Origin: Palsa-506 sp963836355
GTDB taxonomy: Bacteria; Actinomycetota; Actinomycetes; Streptosporangiales; Streptosporangiaceae
NCBI GenBank assembly: GCA_963836355.1
Contig: CAWIJO010000002.1
Coordinates: 434,001 to 498,000, forward strand
Reading direction: 5' to 3'
DNA: 64,000 nt
The notes beneath the pieces were generated by a model that saw nothing but the letters and a program-made list of their open reading frames with translations, had not been told where the DNA came from and did no database searches. Shown here piece by piece: positions 28,109-37,853 of the stretch; position 1 is the first letter of the stretch, and every line of letters begins with the position of its first letter. Both the position numbers and the translations under genes were made by a program.

Positions 28109-28546
28109 ATGACCGGACCCCGGACTCCTACCACCGCCGAGGAACTGCGCGGGGCCGGCCTGCGGGTGACGGCCGCCCGTGTCGCGCTGCTCGACACCGT
28201 CCGGGGCGGTGACCACCTCGGCGCCGAGGCGATCGCCTCCGGGGTGCGTGATCGGGTAGGCCATATCTCCCTGCAAGCCGTGTATGACGCCCTGCACGCG
28301 CTCACCGCTGCGGGACTCGTTCGCCGCATCGAACCGGCCGGCAGCCCGGCCAGGTTCGAGGGACGCGTCGGGGACAACCACCATCACGTCGTGTGCCGGT
28401 CGTGCGGTGTCGTCGCTGACGTCGACTGCGCGGTCGGCGAGGCACCCTGCCTGACCGCTTCCGACGACCACGGCTTCTCGATCGGCGAGGCCGAGGTCAC
28501 CTACTGGGGCCTGTGCCCCGCCTGTTCCACCGCCCGCAGTTCCTGA
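28109..28546 (+). CDS. furA: Fur-family repressor (FurA, katG-linked)
   Basis: 145 residues from ATG 28109. The winged helix is at residues 10-80 (GAGLRVTAARVALLDTVRGG; SLQAVYDALHALTAAGLVRR). Metal and dimer sites: DNHHHVVCRSCGVVADVDC and the C-terminal CPAC. The gene directly precedes katG (33 bases), the classic actinobacterial furA-katG pair, in which FurA represses its own operon and is relieved by oxidative stress. An AT-rich stretch just before the ATG (TTATTGTAAATTTGG) is the likely promoter/operator. In-frame codons upstream to 27983 are less likely to be coding. Confidence 0.9.
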   Translation: MTGPRTPTTAEELRGAGLRVTAARVALLDTVRGGDHLGAEAIASGVRDRVGHISLQAVYDALHALTAAGLVRRIEPAGSPARFEGRVGDNHHHVVCRSCGVVADVDCAVGEAPCLTASDDHGFSIGEAEVTYWGLCPACSTARSS

Positions 28547-28579
28547 GCACCGTGATCCGCCTAGTCCGGAAGGACTCCC

Positions 28580-30819
28580 ATGTCTGAGAACCATGATGCA
28601 GTAGTCGTCGAAGGCGCGACCCCGGAGAGCGGAGGTGGCTGCCCGGTCGCGCACGGGCGCGCCCCGCACCCGACGCAGGGCGGCGGCAACCGCGAGTGGT
28701 GGCCGAACCGGCTCAACCTGAAGATCCTCGCCAAGAACCCCGCCGTGGCCAACCCCCTGGGCGAGGAATTCGACTACGCCGAGGCGTTCAAGACCCTCGA
28801 CCTCCCCGCCGTGAAGCGGGACATCGCGGAGGTGCTGACGACCTCGCAGGACTGGTGGCCGGCCGACTTCGGCCACTACGGCCCGCTCATGATCCGGATG
28901 GCGTGGCACAGCGCGGGCACCTACCGGATCAGCGACGGCCGCGGCGGCGCCGGGGCCGGCCAGCAGCGCTTCGCCCCGCTCAACAGCTGGCCGGACAACG
29001 GCAACCTCGACAAGGCCCGCCGCCTGCTGTGGCCGGTCAAGAAGAAGTACGGCCAGAGCCTCTCGTGGGCCGACCTCATGATCCTCACCGGCAACGTCGC
29101 GCTGGAGTCGATGGGCTTCAAGACCTTCGGCTTCGGCGGCGGCCGCGAGGACGTCTGGGAGCCCGACGAGGACGTCTACTGGGGTCCCGAGACAACCTGG
29201 CTCGGCGACGAGCGCTACACCGGCGACCGGGAGCTGGAGAACCCCCTCGGCGCGGTCCAGATGGGCCTCATCTACGTCAACCCGGAGGGCCCGAACGGCA
29301 ACCCGGACCCGCTCGCCGCGGCCCGCGACATCCGCGAGACGTTCCGCCGGATGGCGATGAACGACGAGGAGACGGTCGCCCTGATCGCGGGCGGTCACAC
29401 CTTCGGCAAGACCCACGGCGCGGGCCCGGCGGACCAGCGTCGGCCCCGACCCCGAGGCCGCCCCGCTCGAGGAGCAGGGCCTCGGCTGGAAGAGCACCTA
29501 CGGCACCGGCAAGGGCGGCGACGCGATCACCAGCGGCCTCGAGGTCACCTGGACCAACACGCCGACCACCTGGGACAACAGCTTCTTCGAGATCCTCTTC
29601 GGCTACGAGTGGGAGCTGACCAAGAGCCCCGCCGGCGCGCACCAGTGGCAGCCGAAGGACGGCGCCGGGGCGGGCACCGTCCCCGACGCCCACGACCCGT
29701 CGAAGAGCCGCGTCCCGACGATGCTGACGACCGACCTCTCGCTGCGCGTTCGACCCGATCTACGAGCAGATCTCGCGGCGCTTCCATCGAGAACCCGGAC
29801 GAGTTCGCGGACGCCTTCGCCCGCGCGTGGTTCAAGCTGACCCACCGCGACATGGGCCCGGTCGTGCGCTACCTCGGCCCGGAGGTCCCGGCCGAGACGC
29901 TGCTGTGGCAGGACCCGCTCCCCGCGGTGACGCACGAGCTCATCGACGCCGCGGACATCGCCGCCCTCAAGGGCCAGATCCTCGCCTCGGGCCTGCCGGT
30001 GTCCCAGCTCGTGTCCACCGCGTGGGCGTCGGCCTCGTCCTTCCGCGGCAGCGACAAGCGCGGCGGCGCCAACGGTGCGCGCATCCGCCTCGAGCCGCAG
30101 AGCGGCTGGGAGGTCAACGACCCCGACCAGCTGGCGCCGGTGCTGCGCACCCTGGAGGGGATCCAGGAGGCCTTCAACGCCGCCCAGGCCGGCGGCAAGC
30201 AGGTCTCGCTCGCCGACCTGATCGTGCTCGCCGGCGGTGCGGCCGTCGAGCAGGCCGCCAAGGACGCCGGCTTCGACGTCGAGGTCCCCTTCACGCCGGG
30301 CCGCGCGGACGCGTCGCAGGAGCAGACCGACGTGGAGTCGTTCGCCGCGCTCGAGCCGACCGCCGACGGGTTCCGCAACTACCTCGGGAAGGGCAACCGC
30401 CTGCCGGCCGAGTACCTGCTGATCGACCGGGCGAACCTGCTGACCCTGAGCGCCCCTGAGATGACGGTCCTCGTCGGTGGCCTGCGCGTCCTGGGCGCGA
30501 ACTACCAGCAGTCGCCGCTCGGCGTCTTCACCACGGCCCCCGGCGTCGCTGACCAACGACTTCTTCGTCAACCTGCTCGACCTGGGCACGACGTGGACAG
30601 GCGACGTCCGAGGACGCGAACACGTTCGAGGGCCGCGACGCCGCCACGGGCGAGGTCAAGTGGACCGGCAGCCGTGCCGACCTCGTCTTCGGGTCGAACT
30701 CCGAGCTGCGCGCGCTCGCGGAGGTCTACGCGAGCGACGACGCGAAGGAGAAGTTCGTGAACGACTTCGTCGCGGCCTGGGACAAGGTGATGAACCTCGA
30801 CCGGTTCGACCTCGTCTGA
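28580..30819 (+). pseudogene. katG: catalase-peroxidase KatG with five single-base insertions
   Basis: ATG 28580 has AAGGA upstream. The first 285 residues are normal: RMAWHSAGTYRISDGRGG (distal active site) and GGHTFGKTHGAGPAD (proximal His). The conserved protein then continues only when one base is skipped near 29437 (G), 29748 (G), 29787 (T), 30545 (G) and 30600 (G). With these removed the gene gives 744 residues ending in MNLDRFDLV, the usual length. As written, translation is nonsense after residue 285. Protein conservation on both sides of each site is near perfect, so the insertions are very recent or are sequence errors. It forms an operon with furA. KatG removes hydrogen peroxide. 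Confidence 0.9.
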
Positions 30820-30849
30820 TCATGACGCCCCGGTCGGCCTGGCCGGCCG

Positions 30850-31985
30850 TTACCGGATGATTCCGGTTCGGCTCACCATCGCTGGTGGTGGATTCTGGCC
30901 AGCTACCATCGTCAGGTCGACGCGGCAGTCCTTGACCTGCTCGGGAGCCAGCTCGAACAGGTTGTCAGACAGTGCGATCAGGTCGGCGGCCTGGCCGGGG
31001 GCCAGGGAGCCACGGTGCTGCTGGCAGAAGTTGGCGTAGGCGCCGCCGACGGTATAGCCGCCGATCGCGGTGGGCAGGTCGATGGCCTGCTCGGGCACGA
31101 ATGGATCACCGCCGACCAGGTCTCGCCGGGTCAGCGCGGTGTAGATCCCGGTCAGCGGGTTCATCTCGACGACGTTCCAGTCGCTGGAGAAGGCCAGGGC
31201 CGCTCCGGCCTCCTGGAGGCTGCGCAGCGGCCTCAAGGAGGCTGCGCAGCGGCCACGCCCGCGGCCACCGGGCCGGGCCGACCGCCGCCCGCCACTGGCT
31301 GCTGCCGCCAACATCGGCGGCCAAGTGCCGAGGCTGCATGCAGGCAACTACGCCGAGCTGCTGGAACCGGTGCAGATCCCGGGAGGCGACCAGCTCGACG
31401 TGCACCAGCTGGTGCCGGGCGTCGCGCGGGCCGTTGACCTGGCGGGCGCGGGCGATGGCGTCCAGGGCCACATGGACGCCGCGGTCACCGATAGCGTGGA
31501 TCAGGATCTGGAAATGGCGGGCGCCCAGCTCACAGACCAGATCGGCGAACGCCTGCGGGTCGTAGAAGGTGCCGCCGCTGGTGGCGGGCTCGTCGGCATA
31601 GGGCTCGAACAGCGCTGCTGTATGGTGCCCTATGACGTCGTCGATGTAGAGCTTCACCGGGGCCACCCGCAGCCGGTCGTCATCGTAACGGCACCTGGCC
31701 GTCTCGAATTCCTTCAGCTGGCCGATGCGAGCGGCCGGGGCGTGGAAAAGGGCAGCGACCAGACGGCAGGCCAGGGCCTCGTCATTGCGTGCCCGCTGGT
31801 ACAGGCAGGCCATCCAGGCCGCTCTGAGGTTCCACCACAGTAATTCCGCACCGGATAGCCTCCTGCATGCTGTGCCGCAGCCGCCGGTACCGGCGCTGCT
31901 CACCCCCCAGGGCAGGAGCCCGGCGAGCACCCGGTGCCCCTCGCCGGCCAGCCCCATGATCGCGAACCCGGACAAGAACCCAGTC
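30850..31985 (-). pseudogene. YtcJ-like amidohydrolase, 5' truncated and frameshifted
   Basis: One frame has VLAGLLPWGVSS, VKLYIDDVIGHHTAALFEPY and FQILIHAIGDRGVHVALDAI, then HQLVHVELVASRDLHRFQQL. The second frame has SLQEAGAALAFSSDWNVVEM, GGYTVGGAYANF and GSLAPGQAADLIALS. Together they form the C-terminal two thirds of a metal-dependent amidohydrolase with His and Asp ligands. The shift lies in a tandem duplication of about 21 bases (GGAGGCTGCGCAGCGGCC copies at about 31215 and 31237). The N-terminal third, including the first His pair, is replaced by a GNAT fragment. Confidence 0.68.
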
Positions 31986-32280
31986 GGTGACGCGGAGCGA
32001 TGTGGTATCCGATGTGCCCGCCGCGCCGTGTGAGTTCGGGGGTTAGCCGATGCCGGATGATGACCGTGCCGAGGTAGGTGACGCCATCGATGTACCACAT
32101 CGTGGAAATCGGGACGGCCCAGCCATGCTTGTCCTCAAGAACACGCTGGACGTGGCCGTCGAAACCCGCCGCCACCTGATCCACGGGGAACTCGGGGAGC
32201 CAGCTCTCGTCACGAAGATCGCGCGCGGCCTTCAGGAACGAATCACGGACCAGCGCGTCTGGCCTTACCAGGCGTGGCAT
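31986..32280 (-). pseudogene. GNAT acetyltransferase N-terminal fragment
   Basis: From ATG 32280 the frame reads LVRDSFLKAARDLRDE, LEDKHGWAVPISTMWYIDGV, TYLGTVIIRHRLTPELTRRG and GHIGYHIAPRHR. This is the first two thirds of a GNAT N-acetyltransferase up to the start of the acetyl-CoA loop. At about 31985 the sequence switches to the amidohydrolase remnant. The acetyl-CoA-binding R/Q-x-x-G-x-G/A loop is lost, so it is inactive. It slightly overlaps the 3' end of the lipoprotein hydrolase gene. Confidence 0.62.
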
Positions 32281-33365
32281 GGTCGCGAGACTACCGGCGA
32301 CCCAGGAATAACGATCATCGAGCGGGTCAGCGCGAGTCCGGCAGCCGCTTGCAGGAGGTACTGCCAGACGGGGGCATTCTCAGGGCTGCCGTCGGGGCAC
32401 GGCGGCTGGGCGTTGTCGTTGGCTGTGGCGTTGTGGGCGGCTGCCGGGCCGGACCGGGGAACGGGCGCGGCGGAGATCAGTTCGCGGCTCCTGCCGTAGG
32501 GCGGGCTGGTGCCATCTGTTGATGCGGGCGGGCCGAGCGAGGTCAGCCCCATTGCTTTCCAGTCGGCGCTGATGCGGTCGTAAAACGGGTCGCCGCGGTG
32601 GGCAAATGCGAAATAGCGCGAGATGGGCGTTTCCCCCGATGGCACGCCGGCCAGCCAGGACGCTGGCAGGAGCCGGTCATCGGTGTCCGGCGGTGAGGAC
32701 AACATCACCACCCCGGCGACCGTGCGCTGGGTGGCGATGAAAGCCGCCTCGGCCCCGCCTTGTGAATGTCCGGCCATCACGATGGAGCCGTAGCGGGGAA
32801 GGCCGTGTGACAAGAAGCGTCCCCACCCCTCGCCGGGGTAGCTGCGCTGAAGATAGGACAGCAGCGTGATCAGGCGGTGCTCGATGCTGTCGCCTGGCGG
32901 CACCTTGCTGTCGATGCTCGCGTCGGTCCCGGTGAACACGTTCTGGTGCACCGTCCCGTAGCACGACAGGTCGTTGCGGCACCGCAAAGCCACGGCGGCG
33001 GAGTTGTCGTAGCTCAGGCCGATGACGTTAAATCCGAGGTCCGCGGCCTCGGTGAGGAATATCTGGCAGCATGACGGGTCATCACCGGTACCGGGCAGGA
33101 ACACGACCAGCCGGCCGTTCCAGCCGGCGCGGGCGCCCGGCATCGCCAGGTTCGGGTCGTCCGGCCCGCTGGCCCGCGGATCTGCGGTCTGCGGCGCTAC
33201 CTCATGGATCGTGACATGGCTCGGCGGCGCGACGGCCGGCGCAGCGCTGGTACTGCCCGCGGCCGGCCGCGGCGAGCCCGGGTGATCCGGCCCGGTGCAT
33301 CCGGTGGCCAGGACGACCGCCAGGCAGGCCAGCACGCGGCGGGCACGACATCCAGTGACCGTCAC
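32265..33365 (-). CDS. alpha/beta-hydrolase-fold lipoprotein
   Basis: 366 residues from GTG 33365. Residues 1-23 are a lipoprotein signal ending in LATGC (lipobox). A Pro/Ala linker follows, then an alpha/beta hydrolase: RLVVFLPGTGDDPSCCQIFL, FNVIGLSYDNS, the nucleophile motif IVMAGHSQGGAEAAFIA (GHSQG) and ISADWKAMGL toward the end. It is anchored outside the membrane; the substrate is unknown. A catalytic acid/His pair is not obvious by eye. It sits 24 bases after the broken Xre gene on the same strand. The C-terminal 60 residues look low in homology and may have been extended when the GNAT region was rearranged. Confidence 0.72.
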   Translation of the reverse strand: MTVTGCRARRVLACLAVVLATGCTGPDHPGSPRPAAGSTSAAPAVAPPSHVTIHEVAPQTADPRASGPDDPNLAMPGARAGWNGRLVVFLPGTGDDPSCCQIFLTEAADLGFNVIGLSYDNSAAVALRCRNDLSCYGTVHQNVFTGTDASIDSKVPPGDSIEHRLITLLSYLQRSYPGEGWGRFLSHGLPRYGSIVMAGHSQGGAEAAFIATQRTVAGVVMLSSPPDTDDRLLPASWLAGVPSGETPISRYFAFAHRGDPFYDRISADWKAMGLTSLGPPASTDGTSPPYGRSRELISAAPVPRSGPAAAHNATANDNAQPPCPDGSPENAPVWQYLLQAAAGLALTRSMIVIPGSPVVSRPCHAW

Positions 33366-33389
33366 CCGGCAGGCACCGGCAGCGGAGGG

Positions 33390-33697
33390 TCAGACTACGC
33401 GCAGGCGCTCGTCGCCGAAGTCGGCCATGAGGCTCAGGCGGCCGCCGAGGGCCTCGACGTAGCGGTCGAGCACGTCACGGGTGGAGACGCGGCCTTGCTC
33501 GATCTGGCTGATCCGGCTCTTCCCGACGCCCATCCGGGCCGCGACCTGGGCCTGGGTCATGCCCCGGCGAGGCGGAACTCCGCCAGCCGCCAGCCGCGCG
33601 CCTCGGCGAGCATCTGCTCCTTGCCCGCCTCGAATTCCTGCTGCCCGGCCCGCTCGATGTGCTCATCGCGGATGTCGGACCACCTGGTGAAGGTCAT
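33390..33697 (-). pseudogene. Xre-family HTH regulator (antitoxin-like), one base missing
   Basis: From ATG 33697: MTFTRWSDIRDEHIERAGQQ, then EARGWRLAEFRLAGA and stop. In the next frame: MTQAQVAARMGVGKSRISQI, EQGRVSTRDVLDRYVEALGG, ending at 33390. Adding one base near 33570 joins them into a 102-residue Xre protein of the type paired with RelE/HigB-like toxins. I see no matching intact toxin gene upstream. The second part alone could be translated from its own ATG as a 57-residue HTH protein. Confidence 0.7.
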
Positions 33698-34056
33698 CAG
33701 CGAGATCGGTGACCGCGGACTGATCGCTGGTGCTCAGCGTGGCCTTCCCGGCCACCACCAGCGTGCCGGTGGTGGTGCCTGCGGGCTGGAACGGCGCCGC
33801 CAGCACCGGCGAAACCACACGATGGAGTAACCATGCCGGGCGGTGCCAGCGCAGGATCGTGTCGGGGGTCACCAGGGCGCTAATCTGCCCAGCTGCACGG
33901 GCGAATTCGGCGGTCAGCGGTACCGCGTCAGCCGCATCACCTAAATGCGCCGCAGTTCGGTCGCGCCCCGCCATGATCGGCAGGCACTGCCCATGACGGT
34001 GGTGTATGTAGTGGCGGTAGGCGCACCATCATGCATGGACGGTACTGTAAGGCGCC
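33698..34056. other. no confident gene; possible integrase-core scrap
   Basis: A minus-strand frame contains ALVTPDTILRWHR, which resembles a motif of integrase-core transposases (TPDTLLRWHR). Nothing around it continues the homology. Otherwise nothing recognisable is seen. Confidence 0.35.
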
Positions 34057-34293
34057 TTACCTGTAGATTTTCCGGGCAATGGATGCACCGAGCACGCCGA
34101 TGCACCAGCCTGCGAAGATGGCCCAGATGGTGGTACGGGATGTGCTGTGCAGATCCCATACCATGAAGCCAGCCAGGACGAATGCCCAGACGATCAGGCC
34201 CCCGATGACCCACACGGCGTAGGGTGGCCGATCCTCCACTCGCCTGCGCCACGCGGGTGGCCAGGGACGCATCTGGTGCAGGAGGATCCTCAC
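34057..34293 (-). CDS. small two-helix membrane protein
   Basis: 78 residues from GTG 34293, whose GTGA overlaps the stop of the ORF upstream. A basic, Trp/Pro-rich N-terminus (MRPWPPAWRRRVEDRPPY) is followed by two hydrophobic helices, AVWVIGGLIVWAFVLAGFMV and IWAIFAGWCIGVLGASIA, then a basic end. The topology suggests both ends are cytoplasmic. I do not recognise the family. The translational coupling to another small hydrophobic ORF supports its being real. Confidence 0.5.
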   Translation of the reverse strand: MRILLHQMRPWPPAWRRRVEDRPPYAVWVIGGLIVWAFVLAGFMVWDLHSTSRTTIWAIFAGWCIGVLGASIARKIYR

Positions 34294-34478
34294 GGTAGTG
34301 CCTCAATTCTGAGGCACACGACGGCCGCGACACTGCCACCGGCAATATGCGTGACCCCAAAGGCGCGGAGGTGGCGGTACGCCCATGAGTTGATCAGGTG
34401 CCGTATGCCGTGTCGCGGGAGAGTTAGCCACCACCCGCGCAGGCCTTTCGCAGCGGTGTTGTCGTTGGGTGCGCGCAT
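34290..34478 (-). CDS. small hydrophobic ORF coupled to the next gene
   Basis: 62 residues from ATG 34478. AGGAGG lies 9 bases upstream, an unusually good ribosome site for an otherwise unremarkable ORF. The N-terminus is basic; the C-terminal half is hydrophobic (FGVTHIAGGSVAAVVCLRIE). Its TGA overlaps the next start as GTGA. AT-rich DNA at 34520-34555 may hold the promoter. No known family is recognised. Confidence 0.42.
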   Translation of the reverse strand: MRAPNDNTAAKGLRGWWLTLPRHGIRHLINSWAYRHLRAFGVTHIAGGSVAAVVCLRIEALP

Positions 34479-34806
34479 CGGGATGCCTCCTGTCGCCTGC
34501 GGTGTCGGTCACCCGACCACCTATAAAGATGATATCACTTTGATAGATGAATTCCAAGGGGCCGACTGGCCGGGTACGGCCGTGCCGTGACGTGCCCGAT
34601 CGGCTGGTAAGGCCGGGACGCTCACGGTCACTCACGGAATCAACGCGGAGGCGATGACCTGCACAAGCACTGGTCTAGCAAGGTGTAGTCGCAGCCTCCC
34701 AAGCTGGGGACTGCGCCGACTAGTGCCGTAGCAGATCACGTCTGTCCGCTGGGCAAGCTCGGCCGGACAGCTTTCCCATGGGTGCTGGATCGCCGAGACT
34801 GGGCCG

Positions 34807-35210
<404 letters not shown>

Positions 35211-35512
35211 GACATCAGCCTCGACATCGTGCGCCGCGACACTCTGGCCGCGCACCACGTGGGTTTCCGGTGTCAGCACCCTCATTCGCAGGCCCGTTGT
35301 AGGCAATTTGTGGGCCCGGCAACCATAGTCGGCCAGCTTCTCCTTCAGATGGTCGCTCTCGATCGCTCCGGTCATGTTGCGGCTGCCCGGGCTCTGCATG
35401 TCGTCAGCCCGCGCTGTTCGGTGCCGGCGGAATCCGCGGGTTTTGAGCTAGCGGTGGAGGTAGATGCGCTGGTCGGGAGTGGCAAGGCCGGGCAACTTTG
35501 CCATCCGGTGCA
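35211..35512. other. no confident gene
   Basis: A minus-strand frame with LKEKLADYGCRAHKLPTTG followed by LRMRVLTPETHVVRGQ is protein-like, but short and not recognised. It could be a relic adjoining the IS630 remnant. Confidence 0.3.
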
Positions 35513-37480
35513 TCAGGCTGATCCGCCGCGGCTGAAATATGGGCGGGCGCGTTCGAGGAGCTGCTGTGCCCCGTCCGCGAGCGCGGCGATCCCCGGGAGG
35601 CCGGTACGGCCCGCGAGTTCAGCGAGGCTGGCTGCGCTCTGCTCGGCCAGGGGCGCGTCGAGGGTAGCGGCTGCCGCCCAGACCAGGGCGCGCAGCGCCA
35701 GCGCCCGCGGACGAGGCCCGGGATTCTCCTGGAGGAAGCTAGTAAGATCCGCTACCGCCGCGCTGAGGCCAGCCTCATCGCGTGCCGCCAGCGCCTGGTC
35801 TACGGCGATATCCCCGCGCAACGCGCGGCTCATCTGGGTACCAGCCACGTCGTTGCGGTAAGCGGCGATCGCGTCATAGGCATCGAGCCAGCCGAGTGCC
35901 TGCACCCAGTTTTCGTCCTTGCCCGCCGCGATCGCCAGCTCGTGCACGGCGAACTGCTCAGCTTCCGCGTCTCCGAGCTCGCGCGCCTCGCCGACCACAG
36001 CCGTCAGCAGCTTGCTGGCCTCGTCAGCATCTCCGCGGTCGATGGCCAGGATGGCAAGCTCATGGTCGACCCTCATCAGCCCGCGCCGGTCAGCGACTGC
36101 GTCGAAGCGGTCCCTGGCCTCAAGAAGCCGGGCCCGGACCTGATCGGGATCGCCGCCGAGCGCTGCCATCGACAGCAGCGCCTGGGCCCGCAGCTCGAAC
36201 GGCGAGCCGGCGCTCATCTCCGCGGCCATCCGCAGATCGGCCGCTCCCTCGCTCGTCCTGCCCATGGCACCGAGAATCTGGCCGCGCTGAATGAGTGCCT
36301 CGGCGAGTCCCTCGCGCATGCTGGCGTGCTCAAGATCAGCGAGGAACGACGGGGAAGTCAGCGTGTCGAGCGCCTCAGGCAGCCGCCCGGACCGGCGAAG
36401 CATCTCCGCGCGATTCACCGCAAGCGAAGCCCGGGCACTGACGGCCGGGCCTGCGGGCCCGGCCAGCGCGCTGGCCCGCCCGAACACCTCGGCAGCCGCG
36501 GAGTGTTCCCCCAGCGACTTGTAGATCATCGCCAGCGAAATCAGCCTAAGCAGGGCCGGCATTCCCCGCAGGCGGGTGCGGACAGCGGCCTGCCGTTGCG
36601 CGTGCGCCTCAGCACAGGATCCCGCTGTCAGCGTGGCTGGGCCATGATCCGGTGCCAGCGCGGTGAGCAGTTCCGCCAGATCGCCAACCAGGATGGTGCC
36701 CCGGTCCTGCCAGGCCCCTGCGATGAGATGGGCGGGTTCGGTAGGCTGCGGCTCTGACCGGCAAAGCCACCACAGGCGCCGCCCGTCATCCGCGCAGGCC
36801 CGGAACACCGACGAAAGATCGTGGTCGTACCCGGAATAGCCGATGACCAGCACGGGGAAGCGGCGCAGCACTGCCGCGAGCGCCCCCAGCTTCACCGAGT
36901 CGCGGCGTTCGGCTGCGACCTCCTGCAAGGTCACCCGGATGGTAGCCGGATCGCCGAGGCTGCCATGCGGCTTCCAGATGACCCCGTGCCCCGCGCTGCC
37001 CAGCATGCCGAGCGAACCGCTGATCGCGTCACCAGCGGCCGCCACGACGGGCTGCTTTCCGAGCGCCCGGGCGGCGTCCTCGATCCCCCGATCGAAATTG
37101 GTCGTAATGATCAGCGGGCAGGCCGAGCCGAGCCAGTCAGCCAGCACGCGGTGCGCGTTATTCGGGTCGCTCACCCCGACGGCTTCCGCCAGCAGAAGCT
37201 GAAGAGGGAAGGCGCCTACGTCTAACGCCTCAAACAAGATCTCCGGAGCTGGCTCAACGCCGTGCCTGAGACGCCCGGCCGCATCGAACAGCCGTTCCGG
37301 GGCCAGCCGCAGTGCATCGGGAAGATCGCCAGAAAGCGAGTCGGCCAGCTCGTCGTACAACATCGACCGCAGCGGGCGGAACAGCGGCGCGCAGGCCGGT
37401 GGGGCAACCGACAACGCCGCGCCAGCAAAGACCACGAGCTGGCCAGAAGCGAGCGGTTCACGCAACTCGGCCAGGTCCAT
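35513..37480 (-). CDS. SIR2-like domain protein with TPR-like repeats (candidate defence gene)
   Basis: 655 residues from ATG 37480; an in-frame start at 37708 would add 76 residues without clear homology. SIR2-like NAD-binding domain: LVVFAGAALSVAP (residues 16-28), PLIITTNFDRGIEDAARALG (122-141), IWKPHGSLGD (168-177) and VLVIGYSGYDHDLSSVF (210-226). From about 310 to the end it is all-helical with TPR-like units (LRLISLAMIYKSLGEHSAAA; ALIQRGQILGAMGRTSEGAA; LAILAIDRGDADEASKLL). In antiphage systems SIR2 domains hydrolyse NAD+ and helical repeats sense the phage. The middle G of GAGxS is Ala here (GAALS). No partner gene such as TIR or a helicase-nuclease is adjacent except RecD2, 373 bases upstream. 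Confidence 0.8.
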   Translation of the reverse strand: MDLAELREPLASGQLVVFAGAALSVAPPACAPLFRPLRSMLYDELADSLSGDLPDALRLAPERLFDAAGRLRHGVEPAPEILFEALDVGAFPLQLLLAEAVGVSDPNNAHRVLADWLGSACPLIITTNFDRGIEDAARALGKQPVVAAAGDAISGSLGMLGSAGHGVIWKPHGSLGDPATIRVTLQEVAAERRDSVKLGALAAVLRRFPVLVIGYSGYDHDLSSVFRACADDGRRLWWLCRSEPQPTEPAHLIAGAWQDRGTILVGDLAELLTALAPDHGPATLTAGSCAEAHAQRQAAVRTRLRGMPALLRLISLAMIYKSLGEHSAAAEVFGRASALAGPAGPAVSARASLAVNRAEMLRRSGRLPEALDTLTSPSFLADLEHASMREGLAEALIQRGQILGAMGRTSEGAADLRMAAEMSAGSPFELRAQALLSMAALGGDPDQVRARLLEARDRFDAVADRRGLMRVDHELAILAIDRGDADEASKLLTAVVGEARELGDAEAEQFAVHELAIAAGKDENWVQALGWLDAYDAIAAYRNDVAGTQMSRALRGDIAVDQALAARDEAGLSAAVADLTSFLQENPGPRPRALALRALVWAAAATLDAPLAEQSAASLAELAGRTGLPGIAALADGAQQLLERARPYFSRGGSA

Positions 37481-37853
37481 GCCGACATCCTGCAGCGCGG
37501 ACACATCGTCGTCTACCACCGAGCCCGTATCAGCATCTGCACGAACAACGGCACCACCGATAGGCGGGTCAGGAACGACCGCGCTACCCGGCCAGGAGCC
37601 CTGTATAAGTCCCAGGAAACTCGCTACCGCGATCTCCGAATGGGTCGATGCTGGTGCAATCCGGGCAGGTTTTGCTGTGCGCTCGGCGCTCGCGGCATCG
37701 ACATGCATCTCGGCCAGCCGGCGGCTACCTTAAGCGGGCCAGCCACCCCCGCCAGGTCGGCGCCGGCGGCTCGGGACCACACCAGTCGCGCAGCCGCTGA
37801 CGGACGCATCGGCAGAGTGCTACTGCTCGCTGCCCGGCGGGCGGAGCGCGGGT
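37481..37853. other. intergenic region before the SIR2-TPR gene
   Basis: Between the RecD2 stop and the chosen SIR2-TPR start. The minus strand is open from 37708, so part may be the N-terminus of the SIR2 protein. No clear promoter is seen by eye. Confidence 0.4.

Noticed and set aside
28049..29497. 482-codon minus-strand open frame over furA-katG
   Set aside because: It is antisense to furA and katG, which have clear motifs; long antisense frames are common at this GC.
29603..30589. 328-codon minus-strand open frame over katG
   Set aside because: Antisense shadow of katG; no domain of its own.
35211..35512. minus-strand frame with LKEKLADYG as a gene fragment
   Set aside because: Too short, no recognised family, borders a transposon relic; noted only as a non-coding stretch.
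36821..37225. plus-strand frame inside the SIR2-TPR gene
   Set aside because: Antisense to the SIR2 motifs, no ribosome site and no homology.
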